Source of the DNA: Aselliscus stoliczkanus
Lineage: Eukaryota > Chordata > Mammalia > Chiroptera > Hipposideridae
DNA length: 64,000 nucleotides
Direction: 5' to 3'
Assembly (NCBI GenBank): GCA_033961575.1
Contig: CM066731.1
Coordinates: forward strand, 132,673,001 to 132,737,000
A program made the position numbers and the translations under genes. The notes beneath the pieces are model-generated. The model saw nothing but the letters and a program-made list of their open reading frames with translations, did not search any database and was not told where the DNA came from. Shown here one piece after another: positions 1 through 10,880 of this stretch (its first letter is position 1; each line of letters opens with the position of its first letter).

Positions 1-790
1 TACCAGCAATAGAGGAGAGGTCCAGTTGTTACACATCCTCTTTAATATGTGGCTTAAATCTTAATTTTAGCACTCCTAATGGGTACATATTGATATTTCA
101 TTATCATTTTAATTTGCTTTTCCCTGATGATTAAATTTTGAGAATCTGTGGCTCTTATATATCTGTTATATACTTTCTTTTGTGAAGTGTTTGTCCAAAT
201 CGCTTGAAGAGAAATATTGCTTATAAAAGTATTCATGTATTCTGAATATTAGTCCTTTGTGTCTCTCCATCCCCCGACCATGTCATACACACACAGTCTT
301 CAATTAGTTTTGACTGTTCATTGTTTTACTAGTATATATTGATATGAAAATTTTTTGACTTTGAAGTTCAGTTAAAAGTTTTTTTTAATAGTGATTTTTG
401 CCTTTGAAGTAAATTTTGCCTAACCATAAATTGCTCAAGTCAGTCATTTTTGTATATTCTCCTATGTTTCTGTTAGGGGCTTAATAGTTAGGTCTTCTAC
501 GTTTAGTTAAAATCTTCTTGCCTTATTTATTTGTGTGTGTTTTGAGGTATTGATCAAGTTTTATTTTTTTCCCATATTAATTTTAAGTTAATACCAAAAT
601 ATATGATGGGAAAAATCTTCACTATCCATTGCATTTCACTGCAGCAGATGTGGGAAAAATGTGTTTATTTTTAGACTACTGTTAAATTGATTCATTTGGC
701 CAACTTTATGCTAATAACACACTATCTTCATTACTATGGGTTGATAATTAGTCTTATAATCAGGTAGTGTAAGTCATCTAATTTTGTTCT
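1..790 (-). mobile_element. Old LINE-1 fragment, ORF2 C-terminal part (left half of a split element)
   Basis: Read on the minus strand, this stretch follows the familiar L1 ORF2 downstream of the reverse transcriptase. Recognisable blocks on the plus strand are the 'ttttgcctttgaagt... cctaacca' region near 400-430, the 'cctatgtttctgtta... ttaggtcttctacg' region near 460-500 and the 'cactatcttcattactatgggtt' region near 720. All reading frames are broken. The same ORF2 resumes at about 3990, so this is the left half of an L1 interrupted by the element at 795-3985. The family is an old mammalian L1M-type, judged from memory. Confidence 0.7.
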
Positions 791-794
791 TTTT

Positions 795-3700
795 GTAATT
801 TATTTTATTTTTATAAAAATTGTTATTAAAATATAGCTAACATACAATATTATATTAGTTTCAGGTATACCTCATAGTTATTCAACAGTACCACCTGGAA
901 CTATGCATAATTATTATCATATTGTTGATTTAGTCCCCTATGCTAAAAAAGTGATCACCGTAAGGCCAGCAACCATTTGACATTGTACCACACTATCACA
1001 CTATTATTGACTGTGTTCCCTTATGCTGTACAGTGAGTCCCCAAGATTTATTTGTCTTATACCTGGAATTTTGAATCTCTTATTCACCTTTATCTTTCCC
1101 CTCTTTTTATATTTTTCAATTATAGTTGACATTCAACATTATTTTATATTAATTTCAGATATACAGCATAGTGGTTAGACATTTTTATATTTTACAAAGG
1201 GATCCTCCTGACTAGTACCCACCTGGCACTATACATAGTTATTACCATAATCTTAATTACATTTTCTGTGCTTTACTTTATATCCCATGACTATTTTATA
1301 ACTACCGATTTGTATTTCTTAATCCCTTGACCCTTTTAACTCTGGTTCCAACCCCCTCCTATCTGTCACCCCAATAGATCTAGTACCCATCTGATACTAT
1401 ACATAGTTATTACAGTATTATTGACTGTATTTCTTATGCTATACCCTACACCCCCATGACTGCTGTGTAACAACCCTTTTTACCCACCCCAACACACCTT
1501 CCATCTGGCAACCATCAAAATGTTCTGTGTATCTATGAATTTGTTTCTGTTTTTGTTGTTGTTGTTGTTAATTTTGTTCTTTAGATTCCACTTAAAAGTG
1601 AAATCATATGACATTTGTCTCTCAATGTCTGACTTACTACACTCAGCACAATACCTTTTAGGTTGTTTGTGTTTTCTCAGATGGCAAGATTTCATTCTTT
1701 TTTACCACTGTATTATTCCATTGTATATATGTACCACCTCTTCTTTATCCACTCATCTATTCAGGAACACCCAGGTTGCTCTCATATCTTGGCTATTGTA
1801 AATAATGCTGCAATGAACATAAGCATGAGCATGTCCCCTTGAAGTAGCATTTTGGGTTTCTTCGGATAAATATCCAGAAGTAGGATTACTGGGTCCTTAT
1901 TGTCTCTTGTTATAGCCTCTGTTTTAAAGTCTATTTTGTGTGGTATAAGTATTGCTGCCCCAGCTTTTTTATTTGTTTCCATTTTTGTGAAATATCTTTT
2001 TCTATCCCTTTACTCTCAGTCTGTGTCTTTCAATCTGAAGTGCGTCTCTTGTATAAGGGTTTTGTTTTCATATCCATTCAGTGCCCTGCCTCTCTTTTGA
2101 TTGGAGCATTTAATCCATTTACAAACTTTTTTCTTTGTGCTGTTCTGATTGCATGTTTCCTCCTACCTTATCTTTTAAATCACTGATTTGATCCTCTGCT
2201 TCATCTAATCTGTTGATACCCTGTAATCTATTTTCATTTCCATTATTGTATTCTTTTTTTTTTTTTTTTTTGAGGGCAGTGTCACTGGCCCTCATATGTG
2301 GGACTGAACCGAGGCCGCTGGCTTCCCAAGCCAGTGCTTAACCACTGTGCCACTCGGCCAGCCCTCATTATTGAATAGTTTATTTCTGAATAGTTCTTTA
2401 TGTTTTCTAGCTCCATTTTTATGTTTCGTATCTCTTTGTTGATGTTTTACCTGAGATCATTGAGCATCCTTATAACCAGTGTTTAGAACTCGGTGGTTGA
2501 TAGATTGCTTGTCTCCATTTTGTTTAGCTCTTTTTCTGGAGCTTTGTACTGTTCTTTGATTTAGGACATATTTCTTTTTCTCCCCATTTTGGCTGCCTCA
2601 CTGTATCTGTTTCTATGTGTTAGGTAATGCTGCTATATCTCCCTGTCTTAGTAGAGTAGCCTTATGTAGTAGGTGTGCTTTGGGGCTCAGTGCTTTAGTC
2701 TTCCTGGTCATCTGAGATGCATGCTCCAGATGTGTCCCTTATGTGGATTATGTGTGTCCTCCTCTTGTACTTGAGCCTTGGTTACTATTTGCACATCAGT
2801 AAGAGGGATTGACCCTCAGGCTCATTGATTGTGAGGATTGGCCATGATTACAATGGAAGAGTTGTGGTGCAGGGGTTGACCCTACAGAGCAGGATCTGCC
2901 TTAGCAGTTCTCTGCTGCGTGCCCAATCTGTCCCTTGGGTGTGTCATCCTTGGAAGTGGCTGAGTAATGCTCCAGCTGGCCACTGGGCGGGCCAACGTCA
3001 GGACCACCTGGGAGGGGACCCATTGCAGGTCGAGTTCCATCATAGCCTATGACCTACCTGGGGACACCTGCCAGGAGCCACAAAGTAACCCACAGATGGC
3101 CACTGCCTGTTTTGTGCTTGGAGGCACCTTAAGAGGCAAAGCTGCAAACCAAGGCCGGCTGTTGTTAGTGCCAGGCTTAGGGCTGCTCAGCCAGAGGTAG
3201 AGGACATGCTCAAAACAGATGCTACTTAGCTTGGTTCCGCAAATCTTTCAGAGACCCTAGGAAAGTCTACAGCATGAGCCAAAGCAGGTGGTTTGTGTGA
3301 AAAAGTCACTGGAAGCAGCTTGGGTGTGCCCACAAATTGGGCAGTGTGGGGTCTCAAAATATCAGGGTGTGACAAACAAATAGCATTAGCCAGCTTGATA
3401 AAGACTTAGATATGGTGGCTGCTTGTATTGAATGCTGGGAAAGGGGAGGGCTCAACAAAAAAACAATGGATTCCGCCAGCAACTCTGCCCAGGAAAAAGC
3501 TGCCTCTCCAACCCCTGTTTCGAAGCCAGACAACTCAGTTTCTCTCCATATGTCCCTGCCACCTCTCCAGCTGCTGCCCTAGTATTGGAGTTCAGAGCCA
3601 CTGAATCCATGAGTGGGTAAGACCTTGCATGGTCTTTTCAACAGGGGCGCCTAGGACTCTAGCTACCCTGTGTCTCACTCAGCCATAATCTCCACTTGTT

Positions 3701-3985
3701 TTCACAACCAGAAATTATAGGACTTCTCTCCCCATCAATGGAACCCTAGGCTGGGGAGGGCCTGGGACCCCTCACTCCTATGGGTGGGACCTCGGTAGCC
3801 TATATATCCCTCCCAATTTTTAATGGTCACACATGGCTGTGAGACCAGCCCTTTCCATGTCTGCCCCGACTACCAGTCTCAAGGTAGCTTCTTCTGTATG
3901 TCCTTAATTAGGGTTTCAGTTCAGCTAGGCTTCAGGTGATTATCAGTGATGTTAGTTTTGTAGTTTAGTTGTACTTTTGATGGAA
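795..3985 (-). mobile_element. Internally deleted LINE-1 (HAL1-like), copy A, nearly complete at the 5' end
   Basis: This is an L1 derivative on the minus strand. From its 3' end (left) it has a T-rich end matching a poly(A) tail (795-820), an iterated 3' UTR (about 840-1500), the ORF2 C-terminus (about 1520-1895), then an abrupt join near 1893-1900 to the ORF2 endonuclease start (about 1900-2120). Next come an ORF1 coiled-coil region (about 2170-2500) and a GC-richer 5' UTR (about 2500-3985) ending some tens of bases short of the usual L1 start. Residues KIDFKT (endonuclease) run in frame into DIYPKKPK and FIAALFTIAK (ORF2 C-terminus). The whole reverse transcriptase is absent, and the ORF1 C-terminal domain is missing from this copy. 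It sits inside an older L1 ORF2 (1-790 and 3990-5110). No functional protein is encoded. Confidence 0.75.
2249..2365 (-). mobile_element. tRNA-derived SINE, short type
   Basis: On the plus strand an oligo(T) run (2255-2272) is followed by the complement of a tRNA-like head ending in ccactcggccagccc. In sense orientation it reads head, B-box-like GGTTCAGTCCCACA, a CCAGTGACACTGCCCTC motif and the A-tail. The 8-bp repeat CATTATTG (2241-2248 and 2366-2373) is the likely target-site duplication. It is inserted in the L1 derivative around it. Confidence 0.85.
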
Positions 3986-3989
3986 CTCA

Positions 3990-5110
3990 GTTTTGTTCTT
4001 TACTGGAACTCAGTTTTGTTCTTTTAAAACAAATTTGTTTTGGCTATAGTAGTTCTTGTACATTTCCATATACATTTTAGCATTGGCTTTCAATTTCTAC
4101 AAGAAAAAAAATCTGGGATTGTTGTTAGTATAGCATTGATATTATAGACCAAATTGGAAGAATTAATATATTTACAATATTATCTTCCTATCCATTAGCA
4201 TGGTAAATTTCTCCATCTTTTGGGTCTGGTTCAGTTCTACTCAGCAATATTTTCTAGTGTTCAGTGCGGAGATTTTGGATGTTTTTGTTAAGTTCATTTT
4301 TTTGATATAATATGTTATTAAAATATATCATTTAAAATTTTATTTTTTTGTTTATTTGTACATAGAAGTGCAGTTAATTTTTTGTATTGATCTTGTATTC
4401 TGAGTCCCTAATATATTCACTTATTAGATTTAGTGACTTTATTTATAGATTCATTGGGGCTTTTTATAAATACGATGGTAATGTCTGCAAGTAAACAGTT
4501 TTATTGCTTTAAAATATACGTGTCATTTATTTTCCTTTCTTATAGCATTGGGTAAGACCTCTATTAAAATATTGAACAGAAATGGGTATAAGGAACATCT
4601 TTACCTTGTGCCTGTTCTTAGAGGAAAAAACTTATGCTCATATATCATTATTAAGTATAAGGTCAACAGGAAGATTTTTGTTGTAGATGCCCTTTTTCAG
4701 ACAAAGGCAATTCTGTTGTATCTTTAGTTTGCCTAATAGTTTTTTATTTTTTTTAATCACAACACATTAGGTAATAAATTTTGTTAAGTGCCTTTTCTAC
4801 ATATATTAAGATTATGTAATATTTGTTAGTATGATAAATTACATTGTTTTTCAAATATTAGCCAAACTTCTATTCTTGGGACACATTCCACATGACCATG
4901 ATGTATTGTCCTTTTTAATACACTGATAGATTATTTTGTTAATATTTTGTTTAGGATTATCTTTTTTTATAATATCCTTTTCAGGGTTGGGTAATAAGCG
5001 TTCTTATGGTCTTATTTATGGAGCTGGGAATTGTTTTCCAGTATTCATTAACTTTAGTAGTAATGCTGAAAATATTTTAAACATTTATTAACATATGCAT
5101 TTTTGTATGA
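3990..5110 (-). mobile_element. Old LINE-1 fragment, ORF2 reverse transcriptase region (right half of a split element)
   Basis: The minus strand matches the L1 ORF2 reverse transcriptase region and sequence just downstream of it. Plus-strand landmarks are 'ttttggctatagtag' (4039), 'accaaattggaagaattaatat' (4148), 'aagacctctattaaaatattgaacagaaatgg' (4555), 'gaggaaaaaacttatgct' (4621) and 'cacattccacatgaccatgatgtat' (4881). It picks up where the 1-790 fragment stops, so both belong to one element. A 23-bp duplication (3982-4004 and 4005-4025) lies at the right insertion border. Frames are thoroughly broken. Confidence 0.75.
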
Positions 5111-6305
5111 TGAATTTTCTTTGCATATTCTTAGCAAGTAATTTTCTGTATACAAGTTTGATCTTTTACATATTACATGGATAAAATAAGTTAACTGACA
5201 TTTCTAGGTATCTTCTGAATGTACTTTCGTATAATTTAAGAAATTAGCATGTGGGTTTATGAGTTTTTGTCTCTGTGAGCTGATTGATTTTATTCACATG
5301 AGAGATCTTTCAGATAATAAACAAGTTGAGTTTGTGGGAGCCAAGACTGCAATGTGATTTCCCAATAATTCCTGCTGGAGAGAGGCGCTAAATAACCAAT
5401 CATTAATTTATAGATATGTACATTTAAATTTTTTTCTTTATATCCATCTTTATAGCAATTTTAGTTACACAACTAAATTAAATAAAAAATATAATTAAGT
5501 TCATAGGCGCTATTCTATCCATCATAGATACAGAGCTATTGAATGAAAGAGTTTTGCACTGGAAACTGACTAGTGGCAGAGGGATATGGCATAGGGGTTG
5601 GGGTTTGGTGGGGAATAAAGCAATTTGGTTCCAAGTGGCCATTTTAGAAAGATCTCCTTGGCAAAATATGAAAGAGGGATTATAGCAGGGTAAGACTGGA
5701 GGTAGTTAAGAGGCCATCAAAATTGTTAAGGTGAAAGATGATGATAAATTGAACATTTGTATGGGCAATGAGAATGGAGAGAAATCACAATGGACATATG
5801 TGGTAAAGTGATTACAGAGGGGATGGCAGTAGGCTGAGAAACAGAAATCAGCTGACATGTTTTCAAATTGTTGACATTCACTATCTCCCAGAATCTAGTC
5901 TGAGCAACAGCGGTGTCATAAAGCAATCCATAAAAATGGAATTTTCTGAAGAAAACAAGTCAGGAAAATATTGCATACTTTATATCCTTTTTGGAGCTTA
6001 CAATAGTCCTGTGGGTTCAGTGTCTCTGTCTTCTTCTCATTTTATATCCCTTCCATCAAATCAAAGAACTAAAGAGGGACTTGAACATTTAAATTCCCTT
6101 TAAGGGAAAGGAGGTTTCATGCATTGGTGGTGAGTACTTGAGTCCTCTTAAGTGGCTTCAATTTCCATAAATTCTTCCTTTAAAGCTAATAATCATCAAA
6201 GTGATTTTTGAAGAGTGAAATTTAAGATTTTTAAAAATCTCCGTTTAAGTGAAAACAGGTTTTGCTTTGTACTGAAATATATTGGCATGAGCTTATTTCC
6301 TGGCC
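5111..6305. other. Unassigned AT-rich intergenic sequence
   Basis: I see no coding frame, structural RNA or repeat that I can name with confidence. A short G-rich, T-interrupted patch lies at 5590-5625. Confidence 0.6.
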
Positions 6306-6309
6306 ATAT

Positions 6310-6425
6310 GAATTGTAAAATAAGCTGGGATGTTGGGAAGTAAATGAGATAATTTATGCAAAACCCCTAGCACATTGGGTACATAGTAGGCATTCCATAA
6401 ATAGTAACTATGGGGCATAGATTCT
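6310..6425 (+). mobile_element. MIR SINE fragment
   Basis: The 3' part of MIR is recognisable: 'taaatgagataatttatgcaaa', then a cctagcacattgggtacatagtagg-type segment and 'cataaatagtaact'. It is highly diverged and lacks the tRNA head. Confidence 0.75.
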
Positions 6426-6429
6426 CAAA

Positions 6430-7684
6430 TCGTTAAAATGCTGCAGTTAGCAATATGAATATAGATGAACTTATTTAGGAAGAGCTTGTAAAAAAAAAAA
6501 AAGAGAAAGACAAGGATGTAAACCTAGGAAAATCTGGCATGTTGGAACAGGAAATGAGAATTTGGTGAAAGAGAGGAGAAAGCAGTGATCAGATGTTTAA
6601 AAGGAGAACAGGATAGTGCTATAATCATGGAAGCCAAAGTTTTAAGAAGGAATGAATGGTCAGACGGGAATGCTTGAAACAGTCAAAAAGTGTAAAGACT
6701 GACTGGGAGGGTCATTAGTGACTTTAGCAAGCCTGGAGCCATCTTTCATTATTAAAAAAGAAAAAGGGAGGGGGGCATGGGGAGGAAAATTCAAGTTGAG
6801 GTTTCATGAATTTTCTATTTCAAAGAACTCATATGGAGGGACTACAAGTAAAAGAGACAAAAAGTTGGTTTGAAGGGCTACGTGCTATTTTTAGGGAAAG
6901 AATACCTGTGCACCCTGTAAAATTGTCTGGTAATTGGTAATAGATATTTGGCGACAGGAGCTTGGCAGCTCCGTTGCCACAATCAAGTTTTAGGAGACAT
7001 AAAGCTTACTAATGAAAGGATCTCCTTGGGTAAATCATCACCAGCCAAGGCAAAATCATAAACCTGCCAACTTTGAGCTGCTCAAGGGCAGAAGCACCAT
7101 CTTATTCATCTATGTATCAAGGGACCATCATAGGACCTGTCACTTATTTTATGTTTAAAAAAAAAAAAAAAGGAAAAGACCCAAAAAACTTTTAAAATTT
7201 AAAGTGATTTGGTATGGATTGAAACTAGAATCAGAATTTTAATTTTATGGCTTATTCAAAATGAATAACATGTCAGATTTAGGAATAGGAAAACAGACAG
7301 TTTAATTTTTAGGAGTAGACAATAGATGAAAGTTCTTTCTTCATTAAGGTTATTGGCTGCATGTGGATTTTTGCTTTGCTTATTTAGGTAGGCTCTTCAC
7401 CTCTTTATTATGAACTTTGGCTTTTACTATGTTTTATCGATTGAGACAAAGAAGAAGCCACATGAGCTAAAGCATAATGCCTAATGAGTTGGAATTTAAG
7501 TAAAAACAAAACAAAACTATACCTAGTGTAAGCATAAGCCTAAAAATGAGAGACAAGTGACTGGCCAGACTTTCAGGATGAATTTACCTCATACTGTTAT
7601 GATTTTGTTTAAAACTATTTGTAGAAATGCCGATATCTTCTTCAAAAAGGCTTTTAAATTCAGATTAGTTCAAGTGTATTTTGA
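6430..7684. other. Intergenic sequence with a short L2-like 3' end fragment
   Basis: About 7080-7155 resembles the L2 3' end in plus orientation ('caagggcagaagcaccatcttattcatc', then 'gacctgtcac'). The rest (6430-7079 and 7156-7684) shows oligo(A) runs at 6490 and 7157 but nothing else I can name. Confidence 0.45.
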
Positions 7685-7689
7685 AATTT

Positions 7690-8165
7690 TAAAAAATGAT
7701 ACATGAATTTATAATCTCACCAGCAGTGGTAGTGTGAGAATTTCAGTTGCTACACATCCTCACCAAAACTGGTATTTAGATTCAGCTTTGTATTTTTTTT
7801 TAAATTTTAATCATCCTAAAAGGGTGTAGTGGTATCATATATGTGTTTTTAATTTACATTTCCCTAATTACCAGTAATGTTAAGCACCTATTCATATGCG
7901 TATTTCCATCGATATCTATTCTTCGATGAAGTCTCTGTTTAAAACTTTTGTAAGTATTTAAAAAACTTGACAGTTTTGAAAAAATATTTAGTTTTGAGGT
8001 ATCTTCATATATTTCTGATACAAGTCTTTCATTAGATAGACATTTGAAAATATTTTCTCCTCATCTATGGCTTCTCTTTTCATTTTCTTACCAACTATTC
8101 TGAAGCAGAAATTTTTAAATTTTGTTGAAACTGGCTATCTTTTTGTTATTTTTATGGATCATGCT
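7690..8165 (-). mobile_element. LINE-1, inverted 5' segment of a twin-primed insertion
   Basis: The minus strand carries L1 ORF2 C-terminal sequence. On the plus strand one sees 'caccagcagtggtagtgtgag', 'gttgctacacatcctcacc', 'aatttacatttccctaatta' and 'tttatggatcatgctttgaatgtcatatct'. In L1 sense order this block ends where the plus-strand block at 8170 begins. Confidence 0.7.
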
Positions 8166-8169
8166 TTGA

Positions 8170-8745
8170 ATGTCATATCTAGGTTAAACAAACACCTAAT
8201 ATATAATCCAGCCATTCCAGTTCTAGGTGTTTATTAAAATATGTGTCCAATTAAGGATGCACATGAACTTAAGCAACTTTATTTGTAATAATTCAAAATT
8301 GTAAATAACCCATGTGTCCATCAACCCGTGAATGGATAAACAGATTATAGTATATCCATATAATCCAATAGTAATCAGCAATAAAAAGGAAAGCACTATT
8401 GATACATGCTACAATATATATGGATTTCATAATAATAATGCTGAATGAAGAAACCAGAAAAAAAGAGTGCAGAGTATCTATTTCCGTTTATGGAAAATTC
8501 CAGAAAATGCATGCTAATTTATAATGGTAGAAGGCAGATCAGTGGCTGAGGACAAAGGTGTTGATGGGAAGGGTCATGAGGGACTTTTGAGGCTAATAAA
8601 TATGTTCATTATTTTGAATGTGGCGATAGCTTTCTAGGTATATTTTGTGTCAAAACCGATCAAATTGTACATTGTAAATATGTGCATTTTTTTGTATGTC
8701 AATATTTACCTTACTAAAACTGTAAATAAAAATAGCTTGTAAAAC
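8170..8745 (+). mobile_element. LINE-1 3' segment (ORF2 end plus 3' UTR)
   Basis: Plus-strand L1 sequence: 'ccagccattccagttctaggt', 'aacccatgtgtccatcaa', 'gtgaatggataaacag', 'cagcaataaaaagga' and the 'cagatcagtggctgagga' block, followed by a 3' UTR. It pairs with the inverted block at 7690-8165 as one 5'-inverted insertion. The element is old and all frames are broken. Confidence 0.8.
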
Positions 8746-8764
8746 CTTCCAATCATTAGTAGTT

Positions 8765-8946
8765 ATCCCGTAGAATCATTTAGGAGTCTACATGTTAGAA
8801 AAGTAACATGTGTTTTCTAGCCATCCCGTAGAATCATCTAGGAGACTACATGTTAGAAAAGTAACATGTGTTTTCTAGCCATCCCATAGAATCACCTAGG
8901 AGACTACATGTTAGAAAAGTAACATGTGTTTTCTAGCCATCCTCTT
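8765..8946. repeat. 58-bp tandem repeat, three units
   Basis: Units begin at 8765, 8823 and 8881 with ATCCCGTAG or ATCCCATAG; a fourth unit starts at 8939 and decays. The period is exactly 58 bp with few differences between units. Each unit contains the inverted pair ACATGTT...AACATGT separated by eight bases. It lies between two plus-strand L1 segments. Confidence 0.95.
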
Positions 8947-8949
8947 GAA

Positions 8950-9672
8950 GATCTTCATACTCATTAGAATGAATATAAAGAAGAAAGAAATCGTACCGTT
9001 TGCAATGATATGGATGGACCTAGAGAACATTATGCTAAGTGAAATAAGTCAGTCAGAGAAAGACAAATACCATATGATCTCACTTATATGTGGAATCTAA
9101 AGAATTGAGAAAACAAGCGAAGTAAACAGAAATAGTCTTAGAGACATAGAGGAAAAACTGATGAGGGCTAGATGGGACAGCGGGGGACATGAGGGAGAAG
9201 GAGAAGGGACGAGGCAACATAAATTGGTAACTACAATATTGCCACAGGGATAGAAAAGACAGTTTGGGGAATATAGTCAATAATGTTGTAAATAGTTTTT
9301 AGGGGACCAGATGGACTCATGTATTGTCAGGGAGACCACTTCATGGACGGTGTAGTGGCCTGACCACTGCACAGTATATCTTAAGCTGCCGCTGAATAAT
9401 ATATGTCAACTATAATTTAACACATATATAGTCATGGGATGTGAAGTATAGTATGGGGTGGAGTCAATGGAATTGTAATAGATATGTATGGTATCGGGGG
9501 TGGGGGACAGGGGAGGGGGGAGGGGAGTCATTTTGTAAGGGGTGAAAAGGATAACTGTTACACTGTTTTGTACACCTGAAACAGAATAAAAAAGAAAAGA
9601 ATTACACACTTGAAACCTATGTAATTTTATTAACCACTGTCACTACAATAAACTTAATTTTTTAAAAAATAA
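8950..9672 (+). mobile_element. 5'-truncated LINE-1, 3' end and UTR
   Basis: It opens in the conserved ORF2 end/3' UTR ('gcaatgatatggatggacctagag', 'atgctaagtgaaataagtca', 'cttatatgtggaatctaaa'). It continues through a G-run tract at about 9496-9530 and ends in two successive tail-like segments, 'acacctgaaacagaataaa' (about 9573) and 'caataaacttaat' followed by an A-rich tail (about 9646-9672). It is less diverged than most L1 here. The 5' truncation is the usual result of incomplete reverse transcription. Confidence 0.85.
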
Positions 9673-10595
9673 ATTACAAATAATACAAAAAGAATGATTG
9701 ATAATAAAGAGATAAGAATAACCCATGGTGGGAAAGTCATGTCTATGTGCCTAGTAATAAATAAAGTAAGAAAAAAGAGAGCAAGCAAACAAAAGAAGGT
9801 GAAGAAAGATGAATTCTAATTTAACTACTTAAAAGAAAAAGAAAAAAACGATTATGTGGTTAATCAAAGAGGTAGTAGATGTGAATGCTTTATACCTAAT
9901 TTATTAGTAAATAGAAATTAGAATCATAGCTACAGATGGTTAGGCAAATGCAGAAAAATAGATATTTATGATAAGAAATTGTTTCATGAAGTGTTCACTT
10001 AGTATTAGCTTAATAAAGGAAATCAGAGGCAGAGTGGAGTGGAATGAGAAATGGATCATTAACTATAACAAATGCTTGTAATGTACAGAGACAGATTAAT
10101 GATGACAATGACAATGTCACTGATGATAAATGCAAAAAGCAATTGCACTTTTCATAGATTCATTATTTCAAGTTCTTCCTAATTACCCTTTTCTAGGCTA
10201 AATTTGTAGGGCTTTCTATTTTTTTTTAACTTGCTGTTGTGTCAGGGACCTCACTACTGCAATGCTGATGATAATTATAATTACTAAATAACCATTAAAA
10301 GATAAAAAGAGCATAGAAAGAAAATACTCTATAAATGCAATGATTTTTTTCCAGTATTTAAATGATTTTTGAAAAGTTTCCAAATATTTATTATTTAGTA
10401 CACTTCTGTAACAAAATGTACCCATGAAACAACTCACTTCTAGATACTGATGTAGCCATCTCAGTGCTGTAGAAATATTATGAATTATCAAAAGGTTTTC
10501 TAAATTCTGTACTTATTTTATATAAATTAGAGTATTATTAACTAAATATAAATTAAAAATGTAATAGAAGTTATCAAAAATGAAATATTGTATCT
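9673..10595. other. Unassigned AT-rich intergenic sequence
   Basis: There are A-rich and TAA-rich stretches and no recognisable gene or repeat. An open frame on the minus strand at 10216-10491 is a chance frame in AT-rich DNA with no domain. Confidence 0.6.
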
Positions 10596-10599
10596 AATG

Positions 10600-10880
10600 T
10601 TAAATTACAATGTATTTTTAAACTAACATTTATCATCTTATTATAAAAGTAATATATGATCTATTTAGAGAACTTGAAAATATACAAAAACAAAGAAATA
10701 AAAAATTTTACCTGCAATTCCACCATTTAAGATAGCCACTGTTAACATTTTCATGTATTTGCATCTAGTCTTTTTCCCTACTCTTGATATATAGGAATAC
10801 TAATAAGTAAATTATAAGTATGTTTTGTTTCATTCTATGCATATAGTTTAGTATACTATTTTCTTCATGTGATACCATAC
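10600..10880. mobile_element. Possible ancient LINE tail
   Basis: The string of 'aaaagtaatatatgatc... gaacttgaaaatatac', 'attccaccatttaagatagccactgttaacatttt' and 'catctagtctttttccct' resembles a widely dispersed ancient LINE 3' region. I cannot fix the family or be sure of the orientation. Confidence 0.4.

Noticed and set aside
8765..8946. CRISPR-like array
   Set aside because: The whole 58-bp unit repeats without unique spacers, and the host is a mammal. It is a plain tandem repeat.
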